This document shows positions 17,416 through 26,374 of a stretch of DNA of 64,000 nt, one piece after another. Each line of letters starts with the position of its first letter. Positions within the stretch are counted from its first letter, which is position 1. The stretch is from NCBI GenBank assembly GCA_044337515.1, contig JBIINK010000009.1, positions 1 through 64,000 on the forward strand. Direction: 5' to 3'. The notes under the pieces were generated by a model. The model was not told the DNA's origin, did no database searches, and was given only the letters and a program-made list of their open reading frames with translations. The DNA is from CAJBVG01 sp044337515 (GTDB lineage: Bacteria; Bacteroidota; Bacteroidia; Sphingobacteriales; Sphingobacteriaceae). Made by a program: the position numbers and the translations under genes.

Positions 17416-18671
17416 TTAAAGAATCGAAACCGAAATTACTCATTTTCTCTCAGTGCTTTATTTACGGAGGCAGTGAGCGCTTGATGCAGTCCATATTTAA
17501 AAATAAGTTTGTGCTTGATGAATATGATATTATTTTTTCCTTCAGTTATTTTAAAGATTACCTCGATGGAGTAAAAAGGGATAATGCCAATCAGGATATT
17601 AAAGCCCGGATCGCTCCTCTTTTTTTGCTTACCAATGGAGATGTTTTTTATAAAATAGATTTGGCCATAAAGAACAAATGGCTGAAAATATTCTTGAAAT
17701 TGCCACTGTTTTTGGTTGAGAAAGCTGGGTTGTATGCACTGTGGAATTATATTTTTTTGTTTGCTTTTATAGCTAAAACCAAACCTAATGTTGTGCATAT
17801 CAATAATGGAGGATACCCTGCTGCCCCAGCATGTAACGAGCTTGCTATTTTGATGAGTTTTTTTCCAAAGATAAATGTAGTATATCAGGTAAATAACAAG
17901 GCTTATCCTAAAAAAGGATGGAGAAGCAGACTGTTGGATACTTTGGTAAACAGAGGTGTTAATTTGTTTATGACACATTCTGTTCAAAACAAAGAGGCGC
18001 TTGTGGAGAAAAGGGGGTTCAGTGCTCGGAAAACAGCAAGTATTCCTTCATATTTTGAAGAAACAATATTGAACTCAGGACTAAGCAAGCAGGAAATTAC
18101 AGGAGGGAAATTTAATTTGTGTATGGTGGGTTTTCTTTCTCACCGAAAAGGGCAGCTTTATCTGCTAAAAGCCCTTTTGTTAATTAAACAACAATATCCC
18201 GATATATACATACAGGTTTCACTGAATCTTGTCGGAGACGGGGAAAGAAGGTTTGAGCTAAGAGAATTTATTGAAGATAATCAATTGATCGATGCAGCCG
18301 TACTTTGGGGAAAGCGGGATGATTATATACAGTTTATCCACCATTGTGATTTGTTTATGCTAACCTCTGTTGAAGGAGAAGACCTGCCTTTGGTGCTTTT
18401 AACTGCTATGCAACTTAAAAAATGTATTGTGGCTTCGTCATTTGCCGGAATAACAGATCTTCTAACTAACGAGCAGGACGCCATTCTGGTGCAACCTAAT
18501 ACTAAGACGATCGCCGAGGAAGTTGCAGCTATTATTGTAAGACTATTTAATGACAGTGATAAGAGACATAGCCTTTCTGAAAAAGTGAGCAAAACGTATC
18601 ATGCAAAATTGGGTGAAGAAAGCTACGGCAAAAATCTCCTTGAAATGTATAATCTACCAACGCCTCGATGA
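17412..18671 (+). CDS. Glycosyltransferase family 4 (GT-B)
   Basis: A 419-residue GT4-type glycosyltransferase: an N-terminal FIYGGSERLMQSIF glycine-rich loop, a LCMVGFLSHRKGQLYLLKAL segment starting the nucleotide-sugar domain near residue 235, and a donor-site stretch SVEGEDLPLVLLTAMQLKKC in the E-x7-E position, although the second Glu appears replaced. It acts on the cytoplasmic face in repeat-unit assembly; donor and linkage are unknown. It is coupled by 4-base overlaps to both neighbours. Confidence 0.8.
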   Translation: MIKESKPKLLIFSQCFIYGGSERLMQSIFKNKFVLDEYDIIFSFSYFKDYLDGVKRDNANQDIKARIAPLFLLTNGDVFYKIDLAIKNKWLKIFLKLPLFLVEKAGLYALWNYIFLFAFIAKTKPNVVHINNGGYPAAPACNELAILMSFFPKINVVYQVNNKAYPKKGWRSRLLDTLVNRGVNLFMTHSVQNKEALVEKRGFSARKTASIPSYFEETILNSGLSKQEITGGKFNLCMVGFLSHRKGQLYLLKALLLIKQQYPDIYIQVSLNLVGDGERRFELREFIEDNQLIDAAVLWGKRDDYIQFIHHCDLFMLTSVEGEDLPLVLLTAMQLKKCIVASSFAGITDLLTNEQDAILVQPNTKTIAEEVAAIIVRLFNDSDKRHSLSEKVSKTYHAKLGEESYGKNLLEMYNLPTPR

Positions 18672-19627
18672 GAAACGATAACAAGTGTATTCTGATCCTG
18701 GGAGGAAATGGTTTTTTGGGAAGGAATGTTGTTGATTATTTTAATATTCACCTCAGGAAACAATATAACTATACCAAACCGTTTTTAATTTTAGGAAATC
18801 AAACTGTTGTAAATGATTTGGAAACGATTTGTGTTGAGCTCGATTATTCTGACACAACAAGTTTGAAAACAGTTTTTGAAAAGTATCCTATTGGTGAGGT
18901 TTTCCATTTTATCAGCACTTCTGTTCCTGCTACATCCAACAATAATATCATTAAAGATGTCCAAAGTAACTTGATTGCTACTCTAGGCTTACTGGATTTA
19001 ATGGCGGAGTATGGGGTTCAAAAAATTACTTATTTATCATCAGGTGGTACAGTATACGGAGAGAAACATAAATCGTTGTTTCAGGAGGAAGAATTGAGTG
19101 TTCCTAACAACTCTTATGGAGTACTTAAGTTAACCATTGAGAACTATATACATCTCTATCACAAACTAAAAGGAATTAACTATTTAATTTTACGCATATC
19201 AAATCCATTCGGCAAGTTCCATTATAGTGAAGTAAACGGTATTATTAATATAGCAATCCGAAAGTCATTGAAAGGTTTGCCCATTCAGATTTGGGGGGAT
19301 GGAACGGCTGAAAAGGACTATGTTTTTGCAGAGGATTTTGCCAGGGTGTTTTGGGAGTTGAATATGCAGGAGGAGTGGAATACAACCTACAATGTAGGTT
19401 CCGGAGCGTTTTATTCTATAAATGAAATTTTGGCGTGTATTAAAACCGTGTTACCCGACACAAATTGGGAGTATGTTGAAGAAAAGTCGTTTGATACCAA
19501 ACATACTGCCTTTAAAATTGACAAGCTGCTATCAAAAATGACGTTTGAAAATACTCCTTTAATGGAAGCTATTAAACAAACGTGCAATTGGGAAAAGTCA
19601 AACATTAAGACCAATTCCAATAAATAA
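18668..19627 (+). CDS. NAD-dependent epimerase/dehydratase (extended SDR)
   Basis: A 319-residue extended SDR enzyme. GGNGFLG (residues 12-18) binds NAD(P), and the catalytic Tyr-x3-Lys is intact as YGVLK (Tyr150, Lys154). Characteristic stretches are FHFISTSVPATS and LRISNPFG. It resembles UDP-hexose 4-epimerases and is paralogous in motif order to the protein encoded at 23551, which has lost the Tyr. The nucleotide-sugar substrate is unknown. A 138-base gap without a convincing gene follows. Confidence 0.8.
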   Translation: MRNDNKCILILGGNGFLGRNVVDYFNIHLRKQYNYTKPFLILGNQTVVNDLETICVELDYSDTTSLKTVFEKYPIGEVFHFISTSVPATSNNNIIKDVQSNLIATLGLLDLMAEYGVQKITYLSSGGTVYGEKHKSLFQEEELSVPNNSYGVLKLTIENYIHLYHKLKGINYLILRISNPFGKFHYSEVNGIINIAIRKSLKGLPIQIWGDGTAEKDYVFAEDFARVFWELNMQEEWNTTYNVGSGAFYSINEILACIKTVLPDTNWEYVEEKSFDTKHTAFKIDKLLSKMTFENTPLMEAIKQTCNWEKSNIKTNSNK

Positions 19628-19765
19628 CAAACGTTGGTTTATTCAGTTACTAAAAATTAAGCATTGCTATACTGGTAGCTATTTAAGCCCGAATTATTAG
19701 ATTATTAGAAAATGAAACACCTGAAGTTAACCGATTTGGGTGGTACATAAAATATATAGTAAAAA

Positions 19766-20563
19766 ATGAAAACACCGGTCAATCCTCTGGTTTCTGTTAT
19801 TGTAACAACCTTCAACAGGGAACAGTTCTTAAAAGAAACAATTCAATCGATACTTAATCAAAGTTTTACTGATTTCGAGCTCATCGTAGTTGATCAATTT
19901 TCAAGCTACGGCTTCTTTGCATTGATTGATCAATTTAAATCGGACAAAATAAGAGCGTATCAAAATAATAAATTGAATGATATAATTTCTGTTAACAGGA
20001 ATTATGCGTTAAAGCAAGCTAAAGGGAAATACATTGCTTTTTGTGATGACGATGATATTTGGCATACAAACAAACTGGAAAAGCAAGTTCAGTTGGCACA
20101 ATCAATGGAAAATACTTACCCCTTTGTTTTAGTGCACAGTAATACCATTTTGTTTGGTGAAGGAAGAAACGATGAGCCAACCAACAAGTCCAACGTAAAA
20201 CATATCAATGATTTTATTTCAAGTAACCAGATAACTTTTTCAACCGCTTTTGTTACCAAAAGCCACCAAATTATTTTTAATGAGGAGCCAGCTATGAGGG
20301 CATCAGAAGACTATAATCTTTGGATTGAGTTACTGCTACACAATTATCATTTCTTGTTTATTGAAGAACCATTGTTGCGTTACAGGGTTGGTAACGCATC
20401 AGCATCCAACACAAATAAGTCGTTCAGGAATCTGCAGTATATTGTTGTGTTAACTACCAATATTGTGAAGTATAAAGTTAGTGATATAAGTGTTCTGAGG
20501 ATGTTTAAAATGATAGTGACCGAATACCTCAAGTTCGCTATCCGACTGAGAATGAAAAAATGA
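19766..20563 (+). CDS. Glycosyltransferase family 2 (GT-A)
   Basis: A 265-residue GT2 enzyme opening with PLVSVIVTTFNREQFLKETIQSIL and carrying the metal-binding acidic cluster FCDDDDIWHTNKLEKQ near residue 95. A later ASEDYNLWIELLL stretch holds the ED base region, and LLRYRVGNAS is the usual C-terminal part. It transfers one sugar of the repeat unit from an unidentified nucleotide sugar. Confidence 0.85.
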   Translation: MKTPVNPLVSVIVTTFNREQFLKETIQSILNQSFTDFELIVVDQFSSYGFFALIDQFKSDKIRAYQNNKLNDIISVNRNYALKQAKGKYIAFCDDDDIWHTNKLEKQVQLAQSMENTYPFVLVHSNTILFGEGRNDEPTNKSNVKHINDFISSNQITFSTAFVTKSHQIIFNEEPAMRASEDYNLWIELLLHNYHFLFIEEPLLRYRVGNASASNTNKSFRNLQYIVVLTTNIVKYKVSDISVLRMFKMIVTEYLKFAIRLRMKK

Positions 20564-20637
20564 TGCCTCATTTTTGTATGTCACAATAATTTCCCCATCA
20601 AGAGTACCAATTAAGTACAAATTGTTACCTGTTTAGA

Positions 20638-20817
20638 ATGTTTAAAAAACCAAATATGATAGCTGAAAATAAACTTGAACTAACTGAGTTAGAAATTGAA
20701 ATTCCAATAAATCAAATTTCAAATGAAGCATTAAAATCTATTGTTGAATTGTCTGAATCTACCTTGGAGTTAGGTATATTTTCGATTTTTGATTATTTTG
20801 AAAATTCGAGAAAATAG
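20638..20817 (+). CDS. Small hypothetical protein, 59 residues
   Basis: A 59-residue frame (ATG 20638, TAG 20815-20817) that begins MFKKPNMIAENKLEL and is acidic and helix-prone, ending FDYFENSRK. No family recognised. Its stop lies four bases before the most likely polymerase start at 20822, so translation could be coupled. It is more AT-rich than the flanking transferase genes. It may be a real small protein or the surviving end of a lost gene. Confidence 0.35.
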   Translation: MFKKPNMIAENKLELTELEIEIPINQISNEALKSIVELSESTLELGIFSIFDYFENSRK

Positions 20818-20821
20818 CGCT

Positions 20822-22033
20822 ATGGTTTCAAAAGGTACCTATTCAAATTTTGACTATGGTTTAATTGTTTTATTGCTGTTTCTCATTGGATTGGGACCGG
20901 CCATACACTACTTTATACCAATCAAGGCAATAGGTGTTTCATTCTTTATCACACTACTCCCGTTCTCGTTACTTTCATTCTTATATCTAAAGAATCTAAA
21001 TCTATTTGGGGATAAAAATTTCCTTTTAATTCTTTTAAGTATATTAATTGTAATCCTATTGGGAAGGAAAGTACTTTATGGGGAGGATTTTCTCAAATTG
21101 GTGGCGAGCAGCTTTTATTTCGTCTACATTCCTTTCTTATTCTCGATATTCAAGAAATTCGAATTTACTTCTAGGCGTAGGCATTATATACTTCGAGTTA
21201 TACTTACTGTTTTTGTATTTCATGCAATTAATTCTGTTTTTTTTTTATTGGGTTTGCCACATATTGCTAATTCTGACGAGTTAGCAGATGATTTTGTAGC
21301 CAGTTCTCGTTTTGCAGGTATTATGGGGGGGGCTAATGTACAGGCAAATTTTACGGCAATTTTATTTATTGTTTATCTCTATGGCAGTAAAAACATGAGT
21401 GTATTGAAGATTACATTTTTTGCTGTATTGGCCCTTATAGGTGTTTTGCCAACGGTATCGAGAGGTGGCTTATTAATAATCTTGTTGAACGTTGTTAATA
21501 AGTATTATAAACTGCTTGTAAAAGGAGGCATAAAGGTTAAATTGATTATAGGAATAGTTGTTGTTTTGTTTGGTCAAATAATCGTTAACATTCAGTTTGG
21601 TACAATTAATGATTTTTTCGAAAGTTATCAAGAGAGGACTGAAACAGATGATTTTTCCAATGGTAGAATTGAACGAATATTTTTTACATACGACCGTATC
21701 ACAGAAAATAATGTCGGTGTTTTTATCGGAATACCCGCTATTAGACAAACAGAGTCTAAAGAATTTTCTATCAGTGATAATTCAGGAACCTTGGTTTTGG
21801 CTAATACAGGGTTCATTTTTCTTGTACTGTTTTTTGGCTATATTATTCATAATTTTAACCGGAAGCTTATCTATTCATCCAGTGCTTCTGTTTACATCAT
21901 TACACTTATATTCACGGCATTTACGAATAACGCATTTTTGTATTTCCAATGGTGCACCTTTGCCATATGCGGGTATTATTTAATTGTCTCTGCAAATAAG
22001 GTCTTTGAGGAAGATCCTCAAACTACTATTTAG
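20822..22033 (+). CDS. O-antigen/capsule polymerase, Wzy-like
   Basis: A 403-residue polytopic membrane protein with roughly ten hydrophobic segments and a large periplasmic loop between about residues 265 and 325 (FESYQERTETDDFSNGRIER), which is the pattern of Wzy/O-antigen ligase-type polymerases. The loop is followed by DNSGTLVLANTGFIFLVLF, matching the DNS...G..F region common in these proteins. An upstream ATG at 20789 exists in frame, but ATG 20822 places the first helix normally and lies right after the small frame's stop. A ligase role cannot be excluded from sequence. Confidence 0.75.
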   Translation: MVSKGTYSNFDYGLIVLLLFLIGLGPAIHYFIPIKAIGVSFFITLLPFSLLSFLYLKNLNLFGDKNFLLILLSILIVILLGRKVLYGEDFLKLVASSFYFVYIPFLFSIFKKFEFTSRRRHYILRVILTVFVFHAINSVFFLLGLPHIANSDELADDFVASSRFAGIMGGANVQANFTAILFIVYLYGSKNMSVLKITFFAVLALIGVLPTVSRGGLLIILLNVVNKYYKLLVKGGIKVKLIIGIVVVLFGQIIVNIQFGTINDFFESYQERTETDDFSNGRIERIFFTYDRITENNVGVFIGIPAIRQTESKEFSISDNSGTLVLANTGFIFLVLFFGYIIHNFNRKLIYSSSASVYIITLIFTAFTNNAFLYFQWCTFAICGYYLIVSANKVFEEDPQTTI

Positions 22034-22209
22034 CCAATTTAAGAATTGGGGCTTACGCTTTAATATTATATTCAATGTTTTGGGTCATTATTCTGTGAAT
22101 AAGGATAAATGTTGAGGGCAAACATTAAGGTAATGAAGCTAAAAAAGGCCAGTTGATTATGATGACAATAGAGTAGATTTAGACAAACAGTAGTTTGAAA
22201 ATAGATTAA

Positions 22210-22473
22210 ATCTATACTGTTAAATTTTCTGATAATTCTATGCTGCTTATAATTATTGATAATGGATTGATTTTTATGACAATATATTATTCGATTTTAA
22301 TTTACCTATCTCGTCTTAAATTCAATTTTATTAGTTTGATACTAGTTCTATTCTTATTATTATCCTATACTTTAAATAATGCCCTTTTATGGAATTGTTT
22401 TGTATTTATTTCAATCTTAGATTATATTATTTCAAAATATTTATCAGAGTATAAAATCTCTAACTCAAATTAG
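22210..22473 (+). pseudogene. 3' remnant of a second Wzy-type polymerase gene
   Basis: The open stretch from 22210 to the stop at 22471-22473 reads IYTVKFSDNSMLLIIIDNGL and continues with two strongly hydrophobic helices and a polar tail (SKYLSEYKISNSN). DNS-x-L-x5-D-x-G-L followed by helices is the C-terminal signature of O-antigen polymerases. An in-frame stop at 22207-22209 closes it upstream, and 22034-22206 holds no recognisable gene, so only the last quarter of a wzy survives. A 77-residue product from ATG 22240 is possible but unlikely to work as a polymerase. It is much more AT-rich than the intact polymerase gene just before it. Confidence 0.6.
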
Positions 22474-22477
22474 TTCA

Positions 22478-23551
22478 TTGAAAAAGAAAGCTATAGTTTT
22501 TGCCCCATTGCCTCCTCCAGTAGGCGGAGTTGCAAGTATTGTAAGTATGTTGAACCTTGGTTTTAATGATAATAGTTCAGTATTATTCAAATCACCTTAT
22601 AATAAGTCAAAATACAAGAATGAATACTTGAGATCAATATTAAATAGTTTTTTATTTCTAAATGCAATATTTAAAATAAATCGTGATAACACTATTTTGG
22701 TATTTGCGAGTTCAGGATTTTCATTTTATGAAAAATTGATTTGGGCTCGTTTAGCTACTTTATTTAGAAGGCGAGTAGGTATAATTTTAGTTGATGGGAA
22801 TTTCCCTACATTTTTTTCGAACATTTATTGGTCGTTGAAAAATATTGTTATAAAATCTACTGCTAATAAAAAAATTACCTTTGGTGTTCAATCTGAAATG
22901 TGGTATGATTATTATAAAAGCATTTTCCCTGAATCAAACCTAAATATTGTTACAGCAACAGTTGACACTAAATTCCAATCAAGATTATATACTAGCAAAA
23001 TAAGCACAAAGCCTGTAAAGTTAATTTATGTTGGGTGGGTCATACCAGCAAAAGGGATCTATGATTTATTAGATAGTATAGAAATTATAAAAAATATTAA
23101 TAACTATCAACTTGAAATTGTTGGTCCATTGTTTGACAAAGCAGACTATTGGAATTCTGAATTAGAAAAAAGAGGTATTAAAGATAAAGTTGTTTTTTCT
23201 GGTGAAATATCTGATAAGACTGAATTAATAAATAGATTACTTGAATCAGACATTTTTATTTTCCCTTCTCATTTTGAAGGATTCCCAGTTTCTGTTATAG
23301 AAGCAATTAGTTTAGGACTACCATGTATTGCAACAAATGTTGGTGGAATACCTGATATTTTAGAAAATGGTAATGTTGGGTTGTTAGTTGAACCGCGAAA
23401 TCCAGCTTTGTTATCTAATGCAATACTTGAACTTGTAAATAACGATGAACTAAGGGCGAAATTTAGTAAATTATCCTTTGATCGTTCTAGATTAGTATAT
23501 AATCAAAATAATTTCATAGAATCATACCGTAAGATTTTAAATTTGAAATAA
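22478..23551 (+). CDS. Glycosyltransferase family 4 (GT-B)
   Basis: A 357-residue GT4 enzyme. PLPPPVGGVASIVSML (about residues 9-24) is the N-terminal acceptor-side loop, LIYVGWVIPAKGIYDLLDSI opens the C-terminal domain, and SHFEGFPVSVIEAISLGLPCIATNVGG contains the E-x7-E donor motif. The frame starts with TTG at 22478, four bases after the stop of the wzy remnant; no ATG is available near the conserved N-terminus. It overlaps the epimerase gene by one base. Confidence 0.85.
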   Translation: MKKKAIVFAPLPPPVGGVASIVSMLNLGFNDNSSVLFKSPYNKSKYKNEYLRSILNSFLFLNAIFKINRDNTILVFASSGFSFYEKLIWARLATLFRRRVGIILVDGNFPTFFSNIYWSLKNIVIKSTANKKITFGVQSEMWYDYYKSIFPESNLNIVTATVDTKFQSRLYTSKISTKPVKLIYVGWVIPAKGIYDLLDSIEIIKNINNYQLEIVGPLFDKADYWNSELEKRGIKDKVVFSGEISDKTELINRLLESDIFIFPSHFEGFPVSVIEAISLGLPCIATNVGGIPDILENGNVGLLVEPRNPALLSNAILELVNNDELRAKFSKLSFDRSRLVYNQNNFIESYRKILNLK

Positions 23552-24471
23552 TGGGCAAAAAAAATATAGCAGTATTAGGTGCAGGTTTTATCGGATTAAA
23601 TTTGATAAGGGATTTATCTCATAACAACAACGTTTTTGTACTCGATCATAAAGATTGTCCAACTGAATTTGTAAATAAAATTCATTGGTATAAAGGTGAG
23701 TTTAGTGATAATGATTTAGTAAACGAAATATTGAAAAATGATATTGATATTGTTTATCATTTAATTTCTAGCACTGTTCCTGGTGATTCAGGCGACTTTA
23801 TTATTCAAGAATTATATGATAATGTTATTACTACAGTAAATTTTATTAATAATTGCATTTCGAATAAAATTAAAAAAGTTGTATTTGTATCTTCTTCCTC
23901 TGTTTATGGCATTCAACAAGATTTTCCAATTAACGAACTGGCCCCCACAAACCCTATAAGTGCTCATGGAATTCAAAAATTAACATTGGAAAAATATCTC
24001 CAATTGTATAATTATTTAAATGACATAGATGTTAAAATAGTTAGACTTTCAAACCCATACGGCCCTGGACAAAACATTAATGGTAGGCAAGGATTTGTAG
24101 CTATATTAATGGGATGTTTAATTAATAACACTTCTATATTAATCAGAAATAATGGAGAAATTATTAGAGATTATATCTATATAGATGATGTTATTAAGGC
24201 TTTAAAGGATATAGGTATAGAGAATTCAAAATCGTTAGTATATAATTTGGGGTCTGGTGATCCTAAAAGCTTAAATGATGTAGTAGATATTGTTGAAAGA
24301 TTAACTGGATATATATTTCAAAAGACATTTGCTGAGAATAGAATTACAGATATACCTAAAAGTGTTTTAGGTATTAATCTTCTAAAAAATGAATTAGGGT
24401 TTAAAACACAAACCAATTTAGAGGAAGGTATACGTAAAACATTAGAATTTAATAATATAAAAATAGTATAA
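23551..24471 (+). CDS. NAD-dependent epimerase-like SDR with His in place of the catalytic Tyr
   Basis: A 306-residue extended SDR protein with the NAD motif GAGFIG (residues 10-15), YHLISSTVPG, FVSSSSVYG and IVRLSNPYGPGQ. At the active site the expected SxYGxxK reads SAHGIQK: His139 and Lys143. A Tyr to His change normally abolishes or alters SDR catalysis, so it may be inactive, regulatory, or use another acid. It starts at TAATG overlapping the glycosyltransferase stop. Compare the intact paralogue at 18668. Confidence 0.75.
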   Translation: MGKKNIAVLGAGFIGLNLIRDLSHNNNVFVLDHKDCPTEFVNKIHWYKGEFSDNDLVNEILKNDIDIVYHLISSTVPGDSGDFIIQELYDNVITTVNFINNCISNKIKKVVFVSSSSVYGIQQDFPINELAPTNPISAHGIQKLTLEKYLQLYNYLNDIDVKIVRLSNPYGPGQNINGRQGFVAILMGCLINNTSILIRNNGEIIRDYIYIDDVIKALKDIGIENSKSLVYNLGSGDPKSLNDVVDIVERLTGYIFQKTFAENRITDIPKSVLGINLLKNELGFKTQTNLEEGIRKTLEFNNIKIV

Positions 24472-24475
24472 TATC

Positions 24476-26374
24476 ATGTGTGGAATTGTAGGTATAGTAT
24501 CTGAAAATGCGAGTCATTTCATTGAAATGGCAACTGAAAAGTTATCTCACAGGGGGCCGGATGATTATGGATATTATAAGGATTTAAAATTATCATTTGG
24601 ACATAGAAGATTATCTATTTTAGATACATCTGAAAACGGACATCAGCCTATGTATTCAAATGATAGTAATTACGTTATTATATTTAATGGTGAGATTTAT
24701 AATCATTTAGAAATTCGCGAAAGCTATTTGTCTAAATATATTTTTAAATCCACTAGTGACACTGAAACAATTTTATATGGATATATAGAATTTGGTGATA
24801 AATTGTTTAATATGTTAAATGGTATTTTCGCCCTTTCTATATATAATAAACTAACTGAAGAGTTAATAATTGTAAGAGATCAATTTGGAGTAAAGCCATT
24901 ATATTATACTTTAAATAATAATTCACTATCATTCGCATCTGAACTAAAATCTTTATTATTTGAAGGATCATTTGATAAAGAATTAAATATGGTTGCCATT
25001 CAAAATTATATTAATTTTTTGTGGTCTCCAGGGGAGTTAACACCTTTTATGAACGTAAAAAAACTTTTACCCGGTCATTTTATAAAATTGAATGTTAATA
25101 AGCCATCTAATATTGAAATCAAGAAATATTATGACATTCCATTTTCTGGAGAGTATGAATCCTTAACTGAAGAAGAACTGATTGATAAACTTGATTTGTA
25201 TTTAGAAAACTCTGTTAGAAGACAATTATTATCGGATGTACCAGTTGGATTTTTTCTATCAGGTGGTTTGGATTCAAGTTTAATGGTTGCATATGCTAGA
25301 AAAATTAATCCTAATAAAAAAATAGACTGTTTTACAATTGATACAGGCGTAGTCTCGGAATCTGAAGGATTCTCAAATGATTTATATTACTCTAAAATAG
25401 TAGCAGAGCATCTAAATGTAGATTTAAATATTGTCAAAGCCGATATAAATATTGTTAGAGATTTTGACAAGATGATATATCATTTAGATGAGCCTCAAGC
25501 AGATGCTGCACCATTAAACGTGTATAATATTTGTTTAGCAGCGCGCGAAAAGGGGTATAAGGTTTTGATAGGTGGTACAGCTGGAGATGATTTATTCTCA
25601 GGATATAGAAGACATCAAGCAATCTCTTACGAGCGGTATTATAATTTTATTCCTAAATTTATTTCTACAACATTAAAAAAAATAAGCACTTTTTTATCAC
25701 CTAAAGTTCCACTTTTTAGAAGAATTCGAAAACTATTAATTGATATTAATAAATCTAAATTAGAGCGAATGGCTGGTTATTTTAGATGGATTCCAATTAA
25801 ATTGAACCTTTCACTTTTTAGTGCTAAAAACAGATTGCTACTTAAAAATAATAATCCAAATAATTACTTATATGAATTATTGAAAAATATTCCGAATGAA
25901 AATTCCGATTTAAATAAAATGCTGTATTGGGAGCTAAAAACATTTTTGGTTGATCATAATTTGAATTATTCCGACAAACTTAGTATGGCGGCAGGTGTAG
26001 AAGCTAGGGTGCCATTTTTAGACAAGGAATTGCTCGAGTTCTCAACTAAAATTCCTGCTAAATATAAATTGAAAGGAATGACTACTAAATATATTCTAAA
26101 GAAAGTTGCAGAACGTTATTTGTCAAAAGAAGTTATTTATCGTACAAAAGCAGGATTTGGTGCACCTGTTAGAAAATGGATAACTGAGGACATGGACTTA
26201 ATGATTTCTAATAAATTATCAAAAAGTAATATCGAAGCACAAGGTATTTTTAACTTTGAAAGTGTAAATGATTTAATTCAGATGAATAAAAAAGGTGAGA
26301 TAGATGCTTCTTATACAATTTGGGGTCTATTGGCAATAGAATCGTGGTATTCTCAATTTGTAAACGTAAAATAA
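24476..26374 (+). CDS. asnB: Asparagine synthase (glutamine-hydrolysing) family protein
   Basis: A 632-residue two-domain amidotransferase. Cys2 after the initiator Met (MCGIVGIVS) is the glutaminase nucleophile, SHRGPDDYGYY and RLSILDTSENGHQPM complete the Ntn domain, and FFLSGGLDSSLM near residue 262 is the ATP pyrophosphatase loop of the synthetase domain. It is normal AsnB length. In surface-polysaccharide loci such enzymes often amidate a sugar carboxylate rather than make free asparagine; which applies here cannot be told. Downstream, the bi-domain oxidoreductase gene starts without a gap. Confidence 0.85.
   Translation: MCGIVGIVSENASHFIEMATEKLSHRGPDDYGYYKDLKLSFGHRRLSILDTSENGHQPMYSNDSNYVIIFNGEIYNHLEIRESYLSKYIFKSTSDTETILYGYIEFGDKLFNMLNGIFALSIYNKLTEELIIVRDQFGVKPLYYTLNNNSLSFASELKSLLFEGSFDKELNMVAIQNYINFLWSPGELTPFMNVKKLLPGHFIKLNVNKPSNIEIKKYYDIPFSGEYESLTEEELIDKLDLYLENSVRRQLLSDVPVGFFLSGGLDSSLMVAYARKINPNKKIDCFTIDTGVVSESEGFSNDLYYSKIVAEHLNVDLNIVKADINIVRDFDKMIYHLDEPQADAAPLNVYNICLAAREKGYKVLIGGTAGDDLFSGYRRHQAISYERYYNFIPKFISTTLKKISTFLSPKVPLFRRIRKLLIDINKSKLERMAGYFRWIPIKLNLSLFSAKNRLLLKNNNPNNYLYELLKNIPNENSDLNKMLYWELKTFLVDHNLNYSDKLSMAAGVEARVPFLDKELLEFSTKIPAKYKLKGMTTKYILKKVAERYLSKEVIYRTKAGFGAPVRKWITEDMDLMISNKLSKSNIEAQGIFNFESVNDLIQMNKKGEIDASYTIWGLLAIESWYSQFVNVK

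Noticed and set aside
17436..17987. 183-codon minus-strand frame opposite a glycosyltransferase gene
   Set aside because: Antisense to a well-supported GT4 gene, with no recognisable domain; an open shadow frame.
19711..19749. 12-codon frame MKHLKLTDLGGT before the GT2 gene
   Set aside because: Too short to support; could be chance or a remnant, with no homology that I can recognise.
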